Below are positions 35,984-45,518 of a DNA stretch of 64,000 nucleotides, one piece after another; positions within the stretch are counted from its first letter, which is position 1, and every line of letters starts with the position of its first letter. Location of the stretch: positions 3,082,262 to 3,146,261 of the forward strand of contig NZ_FOBG01000001.1 of assembly GCF_900109645.1 (NCBI RefSeq), given 5' to 3'. The notes beneath the pieces were generated by a model. That model was not told the DNA's origin. It worked only from the letters and a program-made list of their open reading frames with translations, and searched no databases. The stretch is from Duganella sp. CF402 (GTDB lineage: Bacteria > Pseudomonadota > Gammaproteobacteria > Burkholderiales > Burkholderiaceae_D). Both the position numbers and the translations under genes were made by a program.

Positions 35984-37168
35984 ATGGATTCCTTCACCCT
36001 GGTCATCGTCTCCGCGCTAGCGAGCACCATCATGGCGGTCACGATGTACCTGCTGCATCGTGCCAGCCGGCGCACGCCCTGCCTGCTCGACTGGTCGGCC
36101 GCCGGGCTGAGCTTCCTGTGCTCCAATCTCATCGCCCTGCTGGCCATGCACAGCCAGCTGCCATTCGTGCTGGCGCCGGGCATCGCCAATGTGTTCTATG
36201 TCGGCGGCCACTACCTGATCCTGGCCGGCGTGCGCCGCCACCTCGGGCTGCGGCCGCGCTACGACTGGCTGGCCGCGCTGGCCGTGGTGATCCTGCTGCT
36301 GCACGCCACCGAATTTGCCCACGGCGCGGTCGGCCACCGGCTGATGCTGCTGACGCCGTTCGTGGCCGCCATCAACGCCGCCGTGGTGTGGACCTTGCGG
36401 CGCCAGCCCGACGACGCCGCGCGCGGCTCCTACCTGCCGCTGATGGTGGTGGAAGCGGCCTTCATGGCCCAGCTGTCGGTGCGCGCGCTGTACCTGGCGC
36501 TGGGCCAGCCGCCGCTGCTGACCTTCATGGGCAACCAGATCTGGCAGACCGCCGGCTCGCTGGCGGTGCTGGCCTTCCTGTCGCTGGCCAATATGTGCTG
36601 CGCGCTGATCGTGATCCGCCACCAGGAACTGGCGCTGCGCAGCGCCTCGCTGACCGACAGCCTGACCGGCTGGCTGAATCGCCGCGCCCTGCTCGACATG
36701 GCCGAACGCGAATTCCAGCGCCACCGCCGCAGCGCCGAAGCGCTGCACTTCCTCACCTTCGACATCGACCACTTCAAGCCCATCAACGACCAGCACGGCC
36801 ACGCCGTGGGCGACGCCGCCATCCGCCACGTGACCACGGTGGCGGCGCAGGCGTTGCGCGGCTACGACGCGCGCTTCCGCATCGGCGGCGAAGAGTTCGC
36901 GGTGCTGATCACCGGCGAGGGCGAGGTGCGCCAGATCGGCGAGCGCCTGCGCGCGCTGATCGAACACAGCCCGATGGTCATCGACGGCCAGCGCCTGACG
37001 CTGACCGTCAGCCTCGGTGTCGCCGCCTGCCTGGCGGACGACCTGCAATGGGACGAAGCGCTGCGCCGCGCCGACCAGGCGCTGTACCACGCCAAACGCC
37101 GCGGCCGCAATCGCCTCAGCGTCTACGGCGAAGATTTGCTGCCGCCCGCCGTCGCTCGCCAAGCCTGA
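35984..37168 (+). CDS. Membrane diguanylate cyclase (GGDEF)
   Basis: 394 residues. The first 200 or so contain about six transmembrane helices (LVIVSALASTIMAVTMYLL, WLAALAVVILLLHA and others) without a recognised sensor name. The GGDEF domain follows: LTDSLTGWLNRRAL, FDIDHFKPIND and GGEEF at 301-305, with an RxxD (RGYD) inhibitory site five residues before. It should synthesise c-di-GMP. The start ATG at 35984 sits seven bases after a TATACT hexamer (35971-35976), with no ribosome-binding site, so the transcript may be leaderless. Confidence 0.93.
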   Translation: MDSFTLVIVSALASTIMAVTMYLLHRASRRTPCLLDWSAAGLSFLCSNLIALLAMHSQLPFVLAPGIANVFYVGGHYLILAGVRRHLGLRPRYDWLAALAVVILLLHATEFAHGAVGHRLMLLTPFVAAINAAVVWTLRRQPDDAARGSYLPLMVVEAAFMAQLSVRALYLALGQPPLLTFMGNQIWQTAGSLAVLAFLSLANMCCALIVIRHQELALRSASLTDSLTGWLNRRALLDMAEREFQRHRRSAEALHFLTFDIDHFKPINDQHGHAVGDAAIRHVTTVAAQALRGYDARFRIGGEEFAVLITGEGEVRQIGERLRALIEHSPMVIDGQRLTLTVSLGVAACLADDLQWDEALRRADQALYHAKRRGRNRLSVYGEDLLPPAVARQA

Positions 37169-37182
37169 TTCCCTCCCCCCGC

Positions 37183-37250
37183 TGAAAATTTTTCAAATGC
37201 TGCAATATTTGCAGCAGGCCCACGTCTACCCATATGCGGGACTTTCCCGC
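37183..37250. repeat. Three successive perfect inverted repeats
   Basis: TGAAAA-T-TTTTCA (37183-37195), GCTGCAA-TAT-TTGCAGC (37199-37215) and GCGGGA-CTT-TCCCGC (37236-37250) lie in the gap between the GGDEF gene and the TetR-RND operon. None has a following T-run, so they are not clear terminators; operators or RNA processing signals are alternatives. Confidence 0.5.
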
Positions 37251-37303
37251 AATAAATTAAACAATCGATTTAGTTATATCATTTGTTTGAATTGTGTGAT
37301 GTA

Positions 37304-38011
37304 ATGCCGTCCATGAATCCGAAACCACTCCAACACGAATCCAGCCCGCCAGCCGAAGACGCCCGCAAGCCACGCTCGGACGGTGAGCAGTCGCGCGAGC
37401 GCCTGCTGCAGGCGGCCATGCGCCTGTTCGGCGAACAGGGCTTCTCGAAAACCTCAACCCGCGAAATCGCGCAGGCAGCCAACGCCAACGTGGCGGCGAT
37501 CAGCTACTACTTCGGCGACAAGGCCGGTTTGTACCAGGCCTGTTTCACCGCCATCTGCACGCCGGCGGAAAACAACATCGCCATGTTCGACCAGCCGCAT
37601 TTCACGCTGCGCGAATCGCTGCAGGGCTACTACCAGCAGATGATCGCGCCGCTGATGGGGGGCGAGGACGCGGAGGTGCTGCTGCGCCTGTTCTATCGCG
37701 AGATGCTGGAACCCACCGGCATCTGGCAGCAGGAGATCGAGAACAACATCAAGCCGGAGCACATGGCGCTGGTGGGAGTGCTGTGCCGTCATCTGGGATT
37801 GAAGAAGCCCAATGACAGCGTGCACCGCCTCGGCTACGCGATTGCGGCCATGTGCGTGCAGATGATGATCGGGCGCGACATCGTGGCGGTGATCACGCCG
37901 CACATGATGGCGTCGCCGCAGGCGATAGCGGAGTGGGCGCAGCACCTGACGGTGTTTGCCGAGGCCCTGGTCAATGCGGAAAAAACCAAACTTCAACAAG
38001 GGAAAGCATGA
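37304..38011 (+). CDS. TetR family regulator (CecR/DUF1956 type) of the RND efflux operon
   Basis: 235 residues. The TetR helix-turn-helix is at about 25-75 (RERLLQAAMRLFGEQGFSKTSTREIAQAANANVAAISYYFGDKAGLY), and the C-terminal effector domain resembles the DUF1956 group (CecR/YbiH), seen in regulators of efflux genes. The start is ATG 37304 or 37313; neither has a clear ribosome-binding site. An imperfect AAACAA/TTGTTT dyad (37259-37264, 37283-37288) upstream may be its operator. Its stop overlaps the outer-membrane factor start (ATGA), so it is the first gene of the efflux operon and probably autoregulated. Confidence 0.9.
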   Translation: MPSMNPKPLQHESSPPAEDARKPRSDGEQSRERLLQAAMRLFGEQGFSKTSTREIAQAANANVAAISYYFGDKAGLYQACFTAICTPAENNIAMFDQPHFTLRESLQGYYQQMIAPLMGGEDAEVLLRLFYREMLEPTGIWQQEIENNIKPEHMALVGVLCRHLGLKKPNDSVHRLGYAIAAMCVQMMIGRDIVAVITPHMMASPQAIAEWAQHLTVFAEALVNAEKTKLQQGKA

Positions 38012-39408
38012 GTATCTTTTTACGCGCGACGGCATTGGCCGTCGCGGTGGCGCTGGGCGGTTGCGCCGTGCAGGGTCCGGCGAAGCAGGTCGATGCGCTG
38101 GCGCCCCGGCAGTGGCAGGCGCCGTTGCCGCACAACGGCAGCCGGGCCGATCTCGCCACATGGTGGCGCGGGCAGGCCGACGGTCTGCTGGTGGAACTGA
38201 TCGAGTCGGCGCAGGCGGTGAGTCCGACTGTGGCGTCGGCGGCGTCGCGCATTGCGCAGTCGCGTTCCGAGCGCGTGGCGGCAGGTGCCGCGCTGGCGCC
38301 GAATGTGGATGCTGCCGCCAGCGTGAACCGTTCGAACCAGCAGTCGGCGCTGCCGATGGGGACTACCTCGCAGGCGGCCTTGAATGCGTCATGGGAGATT
38401 GATTTGTTCGGCGCCAACCGCGCGGCGCGCGATGCGGCGCAGGCGCGCCTGGAAAGTGCGCATGCAGGATGGCACGATGCACGTGTCTCCGTCGCGGCCG
38501 AAGTGGCGAACCAGTATTACGGCTTGCGCGCGTGCCAGCAGTTGCTGACGGTAGCGCAGCAGGATGCGGTGTCGCGCGCCGATACCGCCAAGCTGACGGA
38601 ACTCAGCGCCAAGGCCGGCTTCCAGTCGCCAGCCAGCCTGTCGCTGGCGCGCGCCAGCGCCGCCGATGGCAACAGCCGCTACATCGCCCAGCGCGCAGCG
38701 TGCGACGTCGATGTGAAAGTGCTGTCCGCACTGACCGCGATCGCCGAACCGCAGCTGCGCCAGAAACTCGCCGCAGGCACGCCAGCGGTTGCGCCAGCGA
38801 TCGCGATTGCGGAGCTGCCGGCGCAGACCCTGAGCCAGCGGCCGGACGTGTTCACGGCTGAACGCGAAGTGGCGGCGGCCAGCGCCGATGTCGGCAACGC
38901 GCAGGCGCAGCGCTATCCGCGCCTGTCGCTGTCGGGCTCCGTCGGCGTCGCCAACTTCCGCGCCGGCGGCGACAACACCAAGACCGACACCTGGACCATC
39001 GGCCCGCTGTCCGTCTCCGTGCCGGTGTTCGACGCCGGCCGACGCGCCGCCAACGTCGATGCGGCCAGCGCGCGCTACGACGCCGCCGTGAGCAGCTATC
39101 GCGCCACCGTGCGCAACGCCGTCAGCGAAGTGGAACAGGCAATGGTCAACCTCGACGCCACCGGCGCCCGCGCCGGCGACGCGCAAACCGCGCTGGAAGG
39201 CTACCGCGCCAACTACAGCGCCGTCGAAGACCGCTACAAGAACGGCATGGCCAGCCTGTTCGAACTGGAGGACGCACGCCGCACGCGCCTCGCCGCCGAG
39301 CAAACCGTCATCAACCTGCAACGCGAACGCAGCGCCGCGTGGGTAGCCCTCTACCGCGCCGCCGGCGGCGGATGGAATCCGTCCGCCCCCGCCCTCGCCG
39401 CCAACTAA
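38008..39408 (+). CDS. RND efflux outer membrane lipoprotein (NodT family)
   Basis: 466-residue TolC/OprM-like outer-membrane factor. The lipobox LGGC ends a short signal peptide. Two repeats of the outer-membrane efflux domain are visible, with ASWEIDLFGANRAARDAAQARL, the LPAQTLSQRPDVFTAEREVAAA segment and SVPVFDAGRR. It trimerises as a channel across the outer membrane and periplasm for the adaptor and pump encoded next. Starts inside the tetR stop; 15 bases separate it from the adaptor gene. Confidence 0.93.
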   Translation: MSIFLRATALAVAVALGGCAVQGPAKQVDALAPRQWQAPLPHNGSRADLATWWRGQADGLLVELIESAQAVSPTVASAASRIAQSRSERVAAGAALAPNVDAAASVNRSNQQSALPMGTTSQAALNASWEIDLFGANRAARDAAQARLESAHAGWHDARVSVAAEVANQYYGLRACQQLLTVAQQDAVSRADTAKLTELSAKAGFQSPASLSLARASAADGNSRYIAQRAACDVDVKVLSALTAIAEPQLRQKLAAGTPAVAPAIAIAELPAQTLSQRPDVFTAEREVAAASADVGNAQAQRYPRLSLSGSVGVANFRAGGDNTKTDTWTIGPLSVSVPVFDAGRRAANVDAASARYDAAVSSYRATVRNAVSEVEQAMVNLDATGARAGDAQTALEGYRANYSAVEDRYKNGMASLFELEDARRTRLAAEQTVINLQRERSAAWVALYRAAGGGWNPSAPALAAN

Positions 39409-39423
39409 TCGCCAAAGCCAACT

Positions 39424-40557
39424 ATGAAAACCAAACTCAAACCAGTCGCCTACCTCCTGGCCGCCGCTTTTGCCCTGGCAGCCGCCGGCATCGCCGCCTA
39501 CGCCCCGGCCACGCAAGCGGCCGACGAGAAAAAACAGGACGCGCCGAAAGCCGCCCTCACCGTCACCACCACCAAACCCTCCGCCGCCAGCCTGCCGATC
39601 AAACTGGCCGCCAACGGCAACGTGGCCGCATGGCAGGAAGCCAGCGTCAGTAGCGAATCGAACGGCCTGCGCCTGACCGAAGTGCGCGTCAACGTCGGCG
39701 ACGTGGTCAAAGCCGGCGACGTGCTGGCAGTCTTCTCCAGCGAGACCGTCAACGCCGACCTGGCCCAGGCCCAAGCCGCAGTCCACGAAGCCGAAGCCAA
39801 CGCCGCCGACGCCGCCGCCAACGCGGCCCGCGCCCGCACACTGCAAAACTCCGGCGCCCTGAGCGCGCAGCAAATCAGCCAATACAACACCGCCGAGCAA
39901 ACCGCCAACGCCCGCATCGCCTCCGCCAAGGCCGCGCTGGCGAGCCAGCAGCTACGCCTGAAATACACCAAGGTGGTGGCGCCGGACAGCGGCATCATCT
40001 CCGCCCGCAGCGCCACCGTCGGCGCGGTCTCCAACGCCGGCACGGAACTGTTCCGCATGATCCGCCAGGGCCGCCTCGAATGGCGCGCCGAAGTGGTGGC
40101 CGCCGACCTGCGCAACCTGAAGCCCGGCGTCAGCGCCGTGGTCAAAGCCGCCAACGGCAGCGAAGTCACCGGCAAGGTGCGCATGATCGCGCCGACCGTC
40201 GATCCGCAAACCCGCTCCGCACTGGTCTACGTCGACCTGCCGCCAAACGCCGGCAGCAAGGACGCGCCGTTCAAGGCCGGCATGTTCGCCAGCGGCCAGT
40301 TCGAACTGGGCAACTCGGCCGCCATGACCGTGCCGCAGCAAGCCATCGTGGTGCGCGACGGCTTCAGCTTCGTGTTCCGCCTCAACGCCGACAAACACGT
40401 CAGCCAGATCAAAGTGCAGCCGGGCCGCCGCCTCGGCGACCGCATCGAAGTGCTGGGCGGCCTGAACGCCGACACCCAAGTGGTGGTGCGCGGTGCCGGC
40501 TTCCTCAACGACGGTGACCTGGTCAGCGTCGTTACCGACACGCTGGCTGCGAAATAA
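39424..40557 (+). CDS. RND efflux periplasmic adaptor (membrane fusion protein)
   Basis: 377-residue HlyD/AcrA-type adaptor. Signal peptide about 1-32 (ending TQAAD), lipoyl-like half motif around VSSESNGLRLTEVRVNVGDVVKAGDVLAVF, alpha-helical hairpin rich in Ala and Glu (about 110-175), second lipoyl half LKYTKVVAPDSGIISARSATVG, then beta-barrel and membrane-proximal domains. It links the outer-membrane factor to the RND pump; nine bases separate it from the pump gene. The substrate is unknown. Confidence 0.93.
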   Translation: MKTKLKPVAYLLAAAFALAAAGIAAYAPATQAADEKKQDAPKAALTVTTTKPSAASLPIKLAANGNVAAWQEASVSSESNGLRLTEVRVNVGDVVKAGDVLAVFSSETVNADLAQAQAAVHEAEANAADAAANAARARTLQNSGALSAQQISQYNTAEQTANARIASAKAALASQQLRLKYTKVVAPDSGIISARSATVGAVSNAGTELFRMIRQGRLEWRAEVVAADLRNLKPGVSAVVKAANGSEVTGKVRMIAPTVDPQTRSALVYVDLPPNAGSKDAPFKAGMFASGQFELGNSAAMTVPQQAIVVRDGFSFVFRLNADKHVSQIKVQPGRRLGDRIEVLGGLNADTQVVVRGAGFLNDGDLVSVVTDTLAAK

Positions 40558-40566
40558 GGAAGCACC

Positions 40567-43500
40567 ATGAACTTCTCCGCGCTATCCATTAAAAACCCCA
40601 TACCGGCGATCATGCTGTTTGTACTGCTGTCGCTGGCGGGCTTCATGGCCTACAAAGCCAATCCGGTGCAGGACTTCCCGGACATCGAACTGCCCATCGT
40701 GACCGTCACCGCGACGCTGGACGGCAGTGCGCCGGCGCAGCTGGAAACCGAAGTCTCGCGCAAGATCGAAGACTCGGTCGCCACCCTGCAAGGCGTGAAA
40801 AACATCTACACCACAGTGCTCGATGGCGTTTCCACCACCACCGTTGAATTCATCCTCGAGAAGAACATCTCCGACGCGGTGAACGACGTGCGCGACGCCG
40901 TGGCCCGCGTCAAGGCCGACATGCCGGCCGAGCTGCGCGACCCGAGCGTGACCAAGGCCTCTACCGCCGGCCGTGTGGTGCAAACCTTCACCGCCGCAGC
41001 AGCAGAAGGCCCCGGCGAAAAAATGGACGCGCAAGAAATCAGCTGGTTTGTCGACAACACCGTCGCCAAGCGCCTGCTGTCCGTACGCGGCGTGGGCGCA
41101 GTCAAGCGCGTGGGCGGCGTGTACCGCGAAATCCGCGTGGAGCTGGACGATGCGCGCATGGCCGCGCTGCGGGTCTCCGCGCTGGATGTGTCGCGCCAAC
41201 TGCGGCTGGTGCAGAAAGAAGCACCGGGCGGCCGTGGTGACGTCAGCGGCGCCGAACAATCGGTGCGCACCATCGCCACCGTGAAAACGGCAGCCGAACT
41301 GGCCGCCATCGACCTGCCGCTGCCGGACGGCCGTCGCGTGCGTCTCGACCAGGTGGCCACCGTCACCGACACCGTATCCGAACCGCGCGCCATCGCCCTG
41401 CAGGACGGCAAAGCGGTGATCGGCTTTGAAGTATTCCGCACCAAAGGCGCCAGCGAAACCGAAGTCGCCAAGGGCGCACGCGAAGCCGTCGCCGAACTGC
41501 AAAAAGCCAATCCGAAAATCGTACTGAAACAGGTCATCGACAACGCCCATCCGGTCGAAGAAAACTTCGAAGGCTCGATGGAGCTGCTGTACGAAGGCGC
41601 CATCCTTGCCGTGCTGGTGGTGTGGTGGTTCCTGCGCGACTGGCGTGCCACGCTGGTGGCCGCTGCCGCACTGCCGCTGTCGGTGCTGCCGGCCTTCCTC
41701 GGCATCTACCTGTTCGGCTACACGCTCAATACCGTGACCCTGCTGTCGCTGGCCTTGGTGGTCGGTGTGCTGGTGGACGACGCCATCGTTGAAATCGAAA
41801 ACATCGAGCGCCACCTGCGCATGGGTAAAACCCCGATGGAAGCGGCAATGGAAGCGGCCGACGAAATCGGCATGGCGGTGATTGCCACCACTTTCGCGCT
41901 GGTCGCCGTGTTCCTGCCGACCGCCTTCATGAGCGGCATTCCGGGCCTGTTCTTCAAGCAGTTCGGCTGGACCGCCGTGATCGCGGTGCTGGCGTCGCTG
42001 GTCGTTGCGCGTCTGCTGACGCCGATGATGGCGGCCTACCTGCTCAAGCCTGCGATCCACAAGGAAGAACAGGACGGCTGGCTGATGTCGCGCTACATGC
42101 GCGTGATGAAGTGGTGCCTGAGCCACCGCCTCGTGACCGCGAGTGCGGCGGGCGCATTTTTTGTTTGCTCGATCATGCTCGTCGGCCTGCTGCCGACCGG
42201 CTTCGTGCCGGCCGCCGACCGCGCGCAAACGCAGATCAACCTGGAACTGCCGCCCGGCTCCACGCTGGCCGAAACTCGCGTTGTCGCCGAACGCGCGCGC
42301 CAGGCTGCGATGGAAGTGAAACAAGTGAAGTCGGTGTTCAGCTCCATCGGCGGCGGTTCCAGCGGCGACGCCTTCGCACCGGGCGCCGCAGCCGAAGCGC
42401 GCAGCGCCGTGCTGACGCTGACCACCGTGCACCGCACCGAACGCAAGGAATCGATGGCCGACATCGAAGCCGAGATCCGTCACAAGCTGGACGCCATTCC
42501 CGGCGCCCGCTTCAAGGTCGGCCCGCCGGACAACGGCGTCAAGATGCAGCTCGTGCTGCGCTCCGAAGATCCGGTGGCGCTGAAAGAAGCGGCGCAAAAA
42601 GCCGAACGCGAACTGCGCACGCTGAAAGGCGTGGGCAATGTGCGCTCGACCGCCTCGCTGGTGCGTCCTGAAATCATCGTCAAGCCGGACTTCGCGAAAG
42701 CGGCGGACCTCGGCGTGACCGCATCCTCCATCGGCCAGACCGTGCGCGTGGCCACCGCCGGCGACTACGACACCGACCTGACCAAAATGAACCTGCCGGA
42801 ACGCCAGGTGCCGATCCGCGTCAAGCTGCCGGACGCCGTGCGCGCCGACCTCGATGCCATCGGCCGCCTCACCGTGCCGGGCAAGAACGGCCCGGTACTG
42901 CTGGCCACCGTGGCCGAGATCACGATGGAAAGCGGCCCGGCGCAAATCAATCGCCTGAACCGCAGCCGCAACGTCACGCTGGAAGTGGAGCTGGGCAAGC
43001 GCGCGCTGGGTGAAGTGAACGATGAAGCGCGCGCACTGCCGTCGCTGAAAAACCTGCCGGCATCGGTGAAGATCGCGGAACTGGGCGACACCCAGGAAAT
43101 GGCCGCGCTGTTCGCCAGTTTCGGCATCGCCATGCTGATCGGCGTGTTGTGCATCTACTGCGTGCTGGTGCTGCTGTTCAAGGACTTCATGCAGCCGGCG
43201 ACGATTCTGGCGGCGCTGCCGCTGTCGATTGGCGGCGCCTTCGTGGCGCTGCTGATCACCAACAGCGCCTTGTCGATGCCGTCGATGATCGGCTTGATCA
43301 TGCTGATGGGGATCGTGACCAAGAACTCAATCTTGCTAGTTGATTATGCTATTCTTGCGCGTCAGGCGGGCATGGGGCGTTTCGAAGCGCTGGTCGATGC
43401 CTGCCACAAACGTAGCCGTCCAATCCTGATGACCACCATCGCGATGGGCGCGGGCATGATGCCGCTGGCCCTGGGCTGGGGCGCCGACCCGAGCTTCCGT

Positions 43501-43692
43501 TCGCCGATGGCCATCACTGTGATCGGCGGCCTGATTACCTCGACGCTTTTGAGTTTGCTGGTGGTGCCTGCGGTATTCACCTACGTCGACGATCTGGAAC
43601 ACTGGATGAAGCGCGTGATGCGCAAGCTGCGCAAAGAACCGCCGGCCAAACAAGGAGACCTGCATGAAGTACGAAATAAAAGAACTGCCTGA
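40567..43692 (+). CDS. RND efflux pump permease
   Basis: 1041-residue inner-membrane proton-driven pump with twelve transmembrane helices and two large periplasmic loops. N-terminal FSALSIKNPIPAIMLFVLLSLAGF and the proton-relay motif VGVLVDDAIVEIENIERH in TM4 are diagnostic; FNTL-like repeat halves are visible at about 1-500 and 520-1010. AAGGAAG precedes the ATG. The 3' end overlaps the start of a GyrI-like gene by 29 bases. It forms a tripartite pump with the two preceding gene products. Broad efflux is the family role; the actual substrate is not known. Confidence 0.94.
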   Translation: MNFSALSIKNPIPAIMLFVLLSLAGFMAYKANPVQDFPDIELPIVTVTATLDGSAPAQLETEVSRKIEDSVATLQGVKNIYTTVLDGVSTTTVEFILEKNISDAVNDVRDAVARVKADMPAELRDPSVTKASTAGRVVQTFTAAAAEGPGEKMDAQEISWFVDNTVAKRLLSVRGVGAVKRVGGVYREIRVELDDARMAALRVSALDVSRQLRLVQKEAPGGRGDVSGAEQSVRTIATVKTAAELAAIDLPLPDGRRVRLDQVATVTDTVSEPRAIALQDGKAVIGFEVFRTKGASETEVAKGAREAVAELQKANPKIVLKQVIDNAHPVEENFEGSMELLYEGAILAVLVVWWFLRDWRATLVAAAALPLSVLPAFLGIYLFGYTLNTVTLLSLALVVGVLVDDAIVEIENIERHLRMGKTPMEAAMEAADEIGMAVIATTFALVAVFLPTAFMSGIPGLFFKQFGWTAVIAVLASLVVARLLTPMMAAYLLKPAIHKEEQDGWLMSRYMRVMKWCLSHRLVTASAAGAFFVCSIMLVGLLPTGFVPAADRAQTQINLELPPGSTLAETRVVAERARQAAMEVKQVKSVFSSIGGGSSGDAFAPGAAAEARSAVLTLTTVHRTERKESMADIEAEIRHKLDAIPGARFKVGPPDNGVKMQLVLRSEDPVALKEAAQKAERELRTLKGVGNVRSTASLVRPEIIVKPDFAKAADLGVTASSIGQTVRVATAGDYDTDLTKMNLPERQVPIRVKLPDAVRADLDAIGRLTVPGKNGPVLLATVAEITMESGPAQINRLNRSRNVTLEVELGKRALGEVNDEARALPSLKNLPASVKIAELGDTQEMAALFASFGIAMLIGVLCIYCVLVLLFKDFMQPATILAALPLSIGGAFVALLITNSALSMPSMIGLIMLMGIVTKNSILLVDYAILARQAGMGRFEALVDACHKRSRPILMTTIAMGAGMMPLALGWGADPSFRSPMAITVIGGLITSTLLSLLVVPAVFTYVDDLEHWMKRVMRKLRKEPPAKQGDLHEVRNKRTA

Positions 43693-44125
43693 AGTCCGCG
43701 TAGCCTACCTGCGCTACAAAGGCCCGTTCGGCGCCGCCATCGGCGAATTCTGGAAAGAGGTATTCACGCCGTGGCAGAAAGCCTTCGGTCTGACCGGCAA
43801 AGTGACCTACGGCGTGGCGCAGGATGACCCAAGCACTACGCCGGCCAACGAGTGCCGCTACGACGCCTGCGTCGAAGTGGCAGCTGGCTACGCTGTGCAG
43901 CCGCCAGCCAGGGAAGCCGTGATCCCGGCCGGCCGCTATGCAGTGTACGCGTTCAAAGGCACCGGCGCGGAAGTGCCGGCGGCGTGGGGTGAATTCTTCG
44001 GCCAGCTGCACGCCGAAGGCAAAGCCGATGCCGGCGCCTGTTTCGAACGCTACCCGGCCGACTACGCGATGGATCCCGCCACCGGCGTATTCGAATCCGA
44101 ACTCTGCATCCCGGTCAAGGCTTAG
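43664..44125 (+). CDS. GyrI-like small-molecule-binding protein
   Basis: 153 residues of the GyrI/SbmC (AraC effector-binding) fold: YEIKELPEVRVAYLRYKGPFGAAIGEFW at the N-terminus, ECRYDACVEV in the middle and a C-terminal FERYPADY segment. Members bind hydrophobic drugs or inhibit gyrase poisons. The start lies inside the pump gene (29-base overlap) with AAGGAGACCTGC before it. As the last gene of the efflux operon it may bind the exported compound. Its end overlaps the convergent EmrAB-type operon's last gene by 11 bases. Confidence 0.87.
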   Translation: MKYEIKELPEVRVAYLRYKGPFGAAIGEFWKEVFTPWQKAFGLTGKVTYGVAQDDPSTTPANECRYDACVEVAAGYAVQPPAREAVIPAGRYAVYAFKGTGAEVPAAWGEFFGQLHAEGKADAGACFERYPADYAMDPATGVFESELCIPVKA

Positions 44126-45518
44126 TCCAGCCGCCGCCCATGACGCGGTACAGGTCCACTGAGGCCACCAGTATCCGCGTCTTCAATTGCAAGCGCCCGA
44201 CGTCCGCGTTGTACAGCGTGCGTTGGGCGTCCAGTTCTTCCAGATACGAAGCGTAGCCGTTGTTGTAGCGGTTGTGCGCGATGCGCAGTGTTTCGGCTGC
44301 GGTGGCGCGGCGCGCGTCGTTCTGGATGGCTTGCTCTTTCAAGCGCACGATGGCGCCCAGGCTGTTGTCGGTTTCCGCAAACGCGGTGCGCACCGCATTT
44401 TCATACGCATAGATGGTTTGATCGCGCTGCGCCGCCACGGCGTCGGTTTGGCTCTGTACACGGCCGCCCTCGAACACTGGCGCGGCCACTGCGCCGGTCA
44501 AGCGCCACAGCGCGGTCGGCGCGTTGACGAAGTCGTGCCACTTCAGGTTTTGCACGCCGCCCACCGCCGTCAGTTTGAACGATGGCAGCAGTTGGTCGCG
44601 CGTCGCTTGCAGGTTGGCGTTGATGGCGATCAGGTTGTATTCGGCGCGCGCGATGTCGGGACGGCGGCGCAGCAGTTCGGATGGCAGTCCTGCCGGCACT
44701 GAAGGCGCTTCCAGCTGCGCCAGTTCAACGCCGCGCGCGATCGGGCCGGGATTGCCGCCGGTGAGGATGGACAGCGCGTTTTCCTGCTCGAAGATGGAGC
44801 GCTTCAGTTGCGGCACCTGTTCGGCGGTGGTCTGGTATTCGGCCTGTGCTTGCAGCCATTCCAGCCGCGAGCTGTAGCCGACGTCGAACTGTTTCTTCGC
44901 CAGCCGTGCGGATTCCTCGCGCAGCTTGAGCGTGGCTTCGGTCAGCGCCAGCTGCGCATCGAGGCCGCGCAGGTTGAGGTAGCCCGATGCGACGGTGGCG
45001 GCGATGGACAGCGCGGCCGCGTCGGCGTTGGCTTGCTCGGATTGCCAGGTGGCGGTGGCGGCGTCGGTCAGCGCGGCGAGGCGGCCCCACACGTCGACTT
45101 CATAGCTGGCCTGGAATTCGGCCTGGTAGACGTTGGTCACGTAGGGCACGCCGTTGTAGGCCAACTGGCGCGTGCGGGTTGGCGCGCTGTCGACGATGAC
45201 GTTGGCTTTCTGTCCCGCCGCCGTGACGCCAACCAGTGCGCGATACTGCGCCACGCGGGCGCGGGCGATGCGCAGGTCGCCGTTGTTCTCCAGCGCCCTG
45301 GACACCAGCGAGGTCAATGCGGGATCGCCAAAGCCCTGCCACCACTCGCGCGCCACCGGCCCGCTGCCCTGCCCCTCGACCGCGCTGCGCCACGCCGCCG
45401 GCTTCTGCACGCTGGATGCGGGCGGAGGCGGCACCGTCGCCGCGCATCCCGCCAGCAGGGCGACAACGATCGTCCCCGCACCGCGAACGCGCCAGCCAGT
45501 CGCGCGGCGCCGCGTCAT
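44115..45518 (-). CDS. Efflux outer membrane lipoprotein (NodT family) of the EmrAB-type operon
   Basis: 467-residue outer-membrane factor. Lipobox LLAGC at about residues 21-25, then two efflux-domain repeats (ASYEVDVWGRLAALTDAATATW, LPSELLRRRPDIARAEYNL, VAAPVFEGGRVQSQ). It ends RVMGGGW, a typical terminus. It is last in a leftward operon after the MFS pump and the HlyD adaptor and overlaps the adaptor stop by four bases. It completes a second, independent tripartite pump beside the RND system. Confidence 0.92.
   Translation of the reverse strand: MTRRRATGWRVRGAGTIVVALLAGCAATVPPPPASSVQKPAAWRSAVEGQGSGPVAREWWQGFGDPALTSLVSRALENNGDLRIARARVAQYRALVGVTAAGQKANVIVDSAPTRTRQLAYNGVPYVTNVYQAEFQASYEVDVWGRLAALTDAATATWQSEQANADAAALSIAATVASGYLNLRGLDAQLALTEATLKLREESARLAKKQFDVGYSSRLEWLQAQAEYQTTAEQVPQLKRSIFEQENALSILTGGNPGPIARGVELAQLEAPSVPAGLPSELLRRRPDIARAEYNLIAINANLQATRDQLLPSFKLTAVGGVQNLKWHDFVNAPTALWRLTGAVAAPVFEGGRVQSQTDAVAAQRDQTIYAYENAVRTAFAETDNSLGAIVRLKEQAIQNDARRATAAETLRIAHNRYNNGYASYLEELDAQRTLYNADVGRLQLKTRILVASVDLYRVMGGGWTKP

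Noticed and set aside
40582..42945. 787-codon open frame on the minus strand
   Set aside because: Antisense shadow of the RND pump gene; His/Gln/Arg-rich with no domain.
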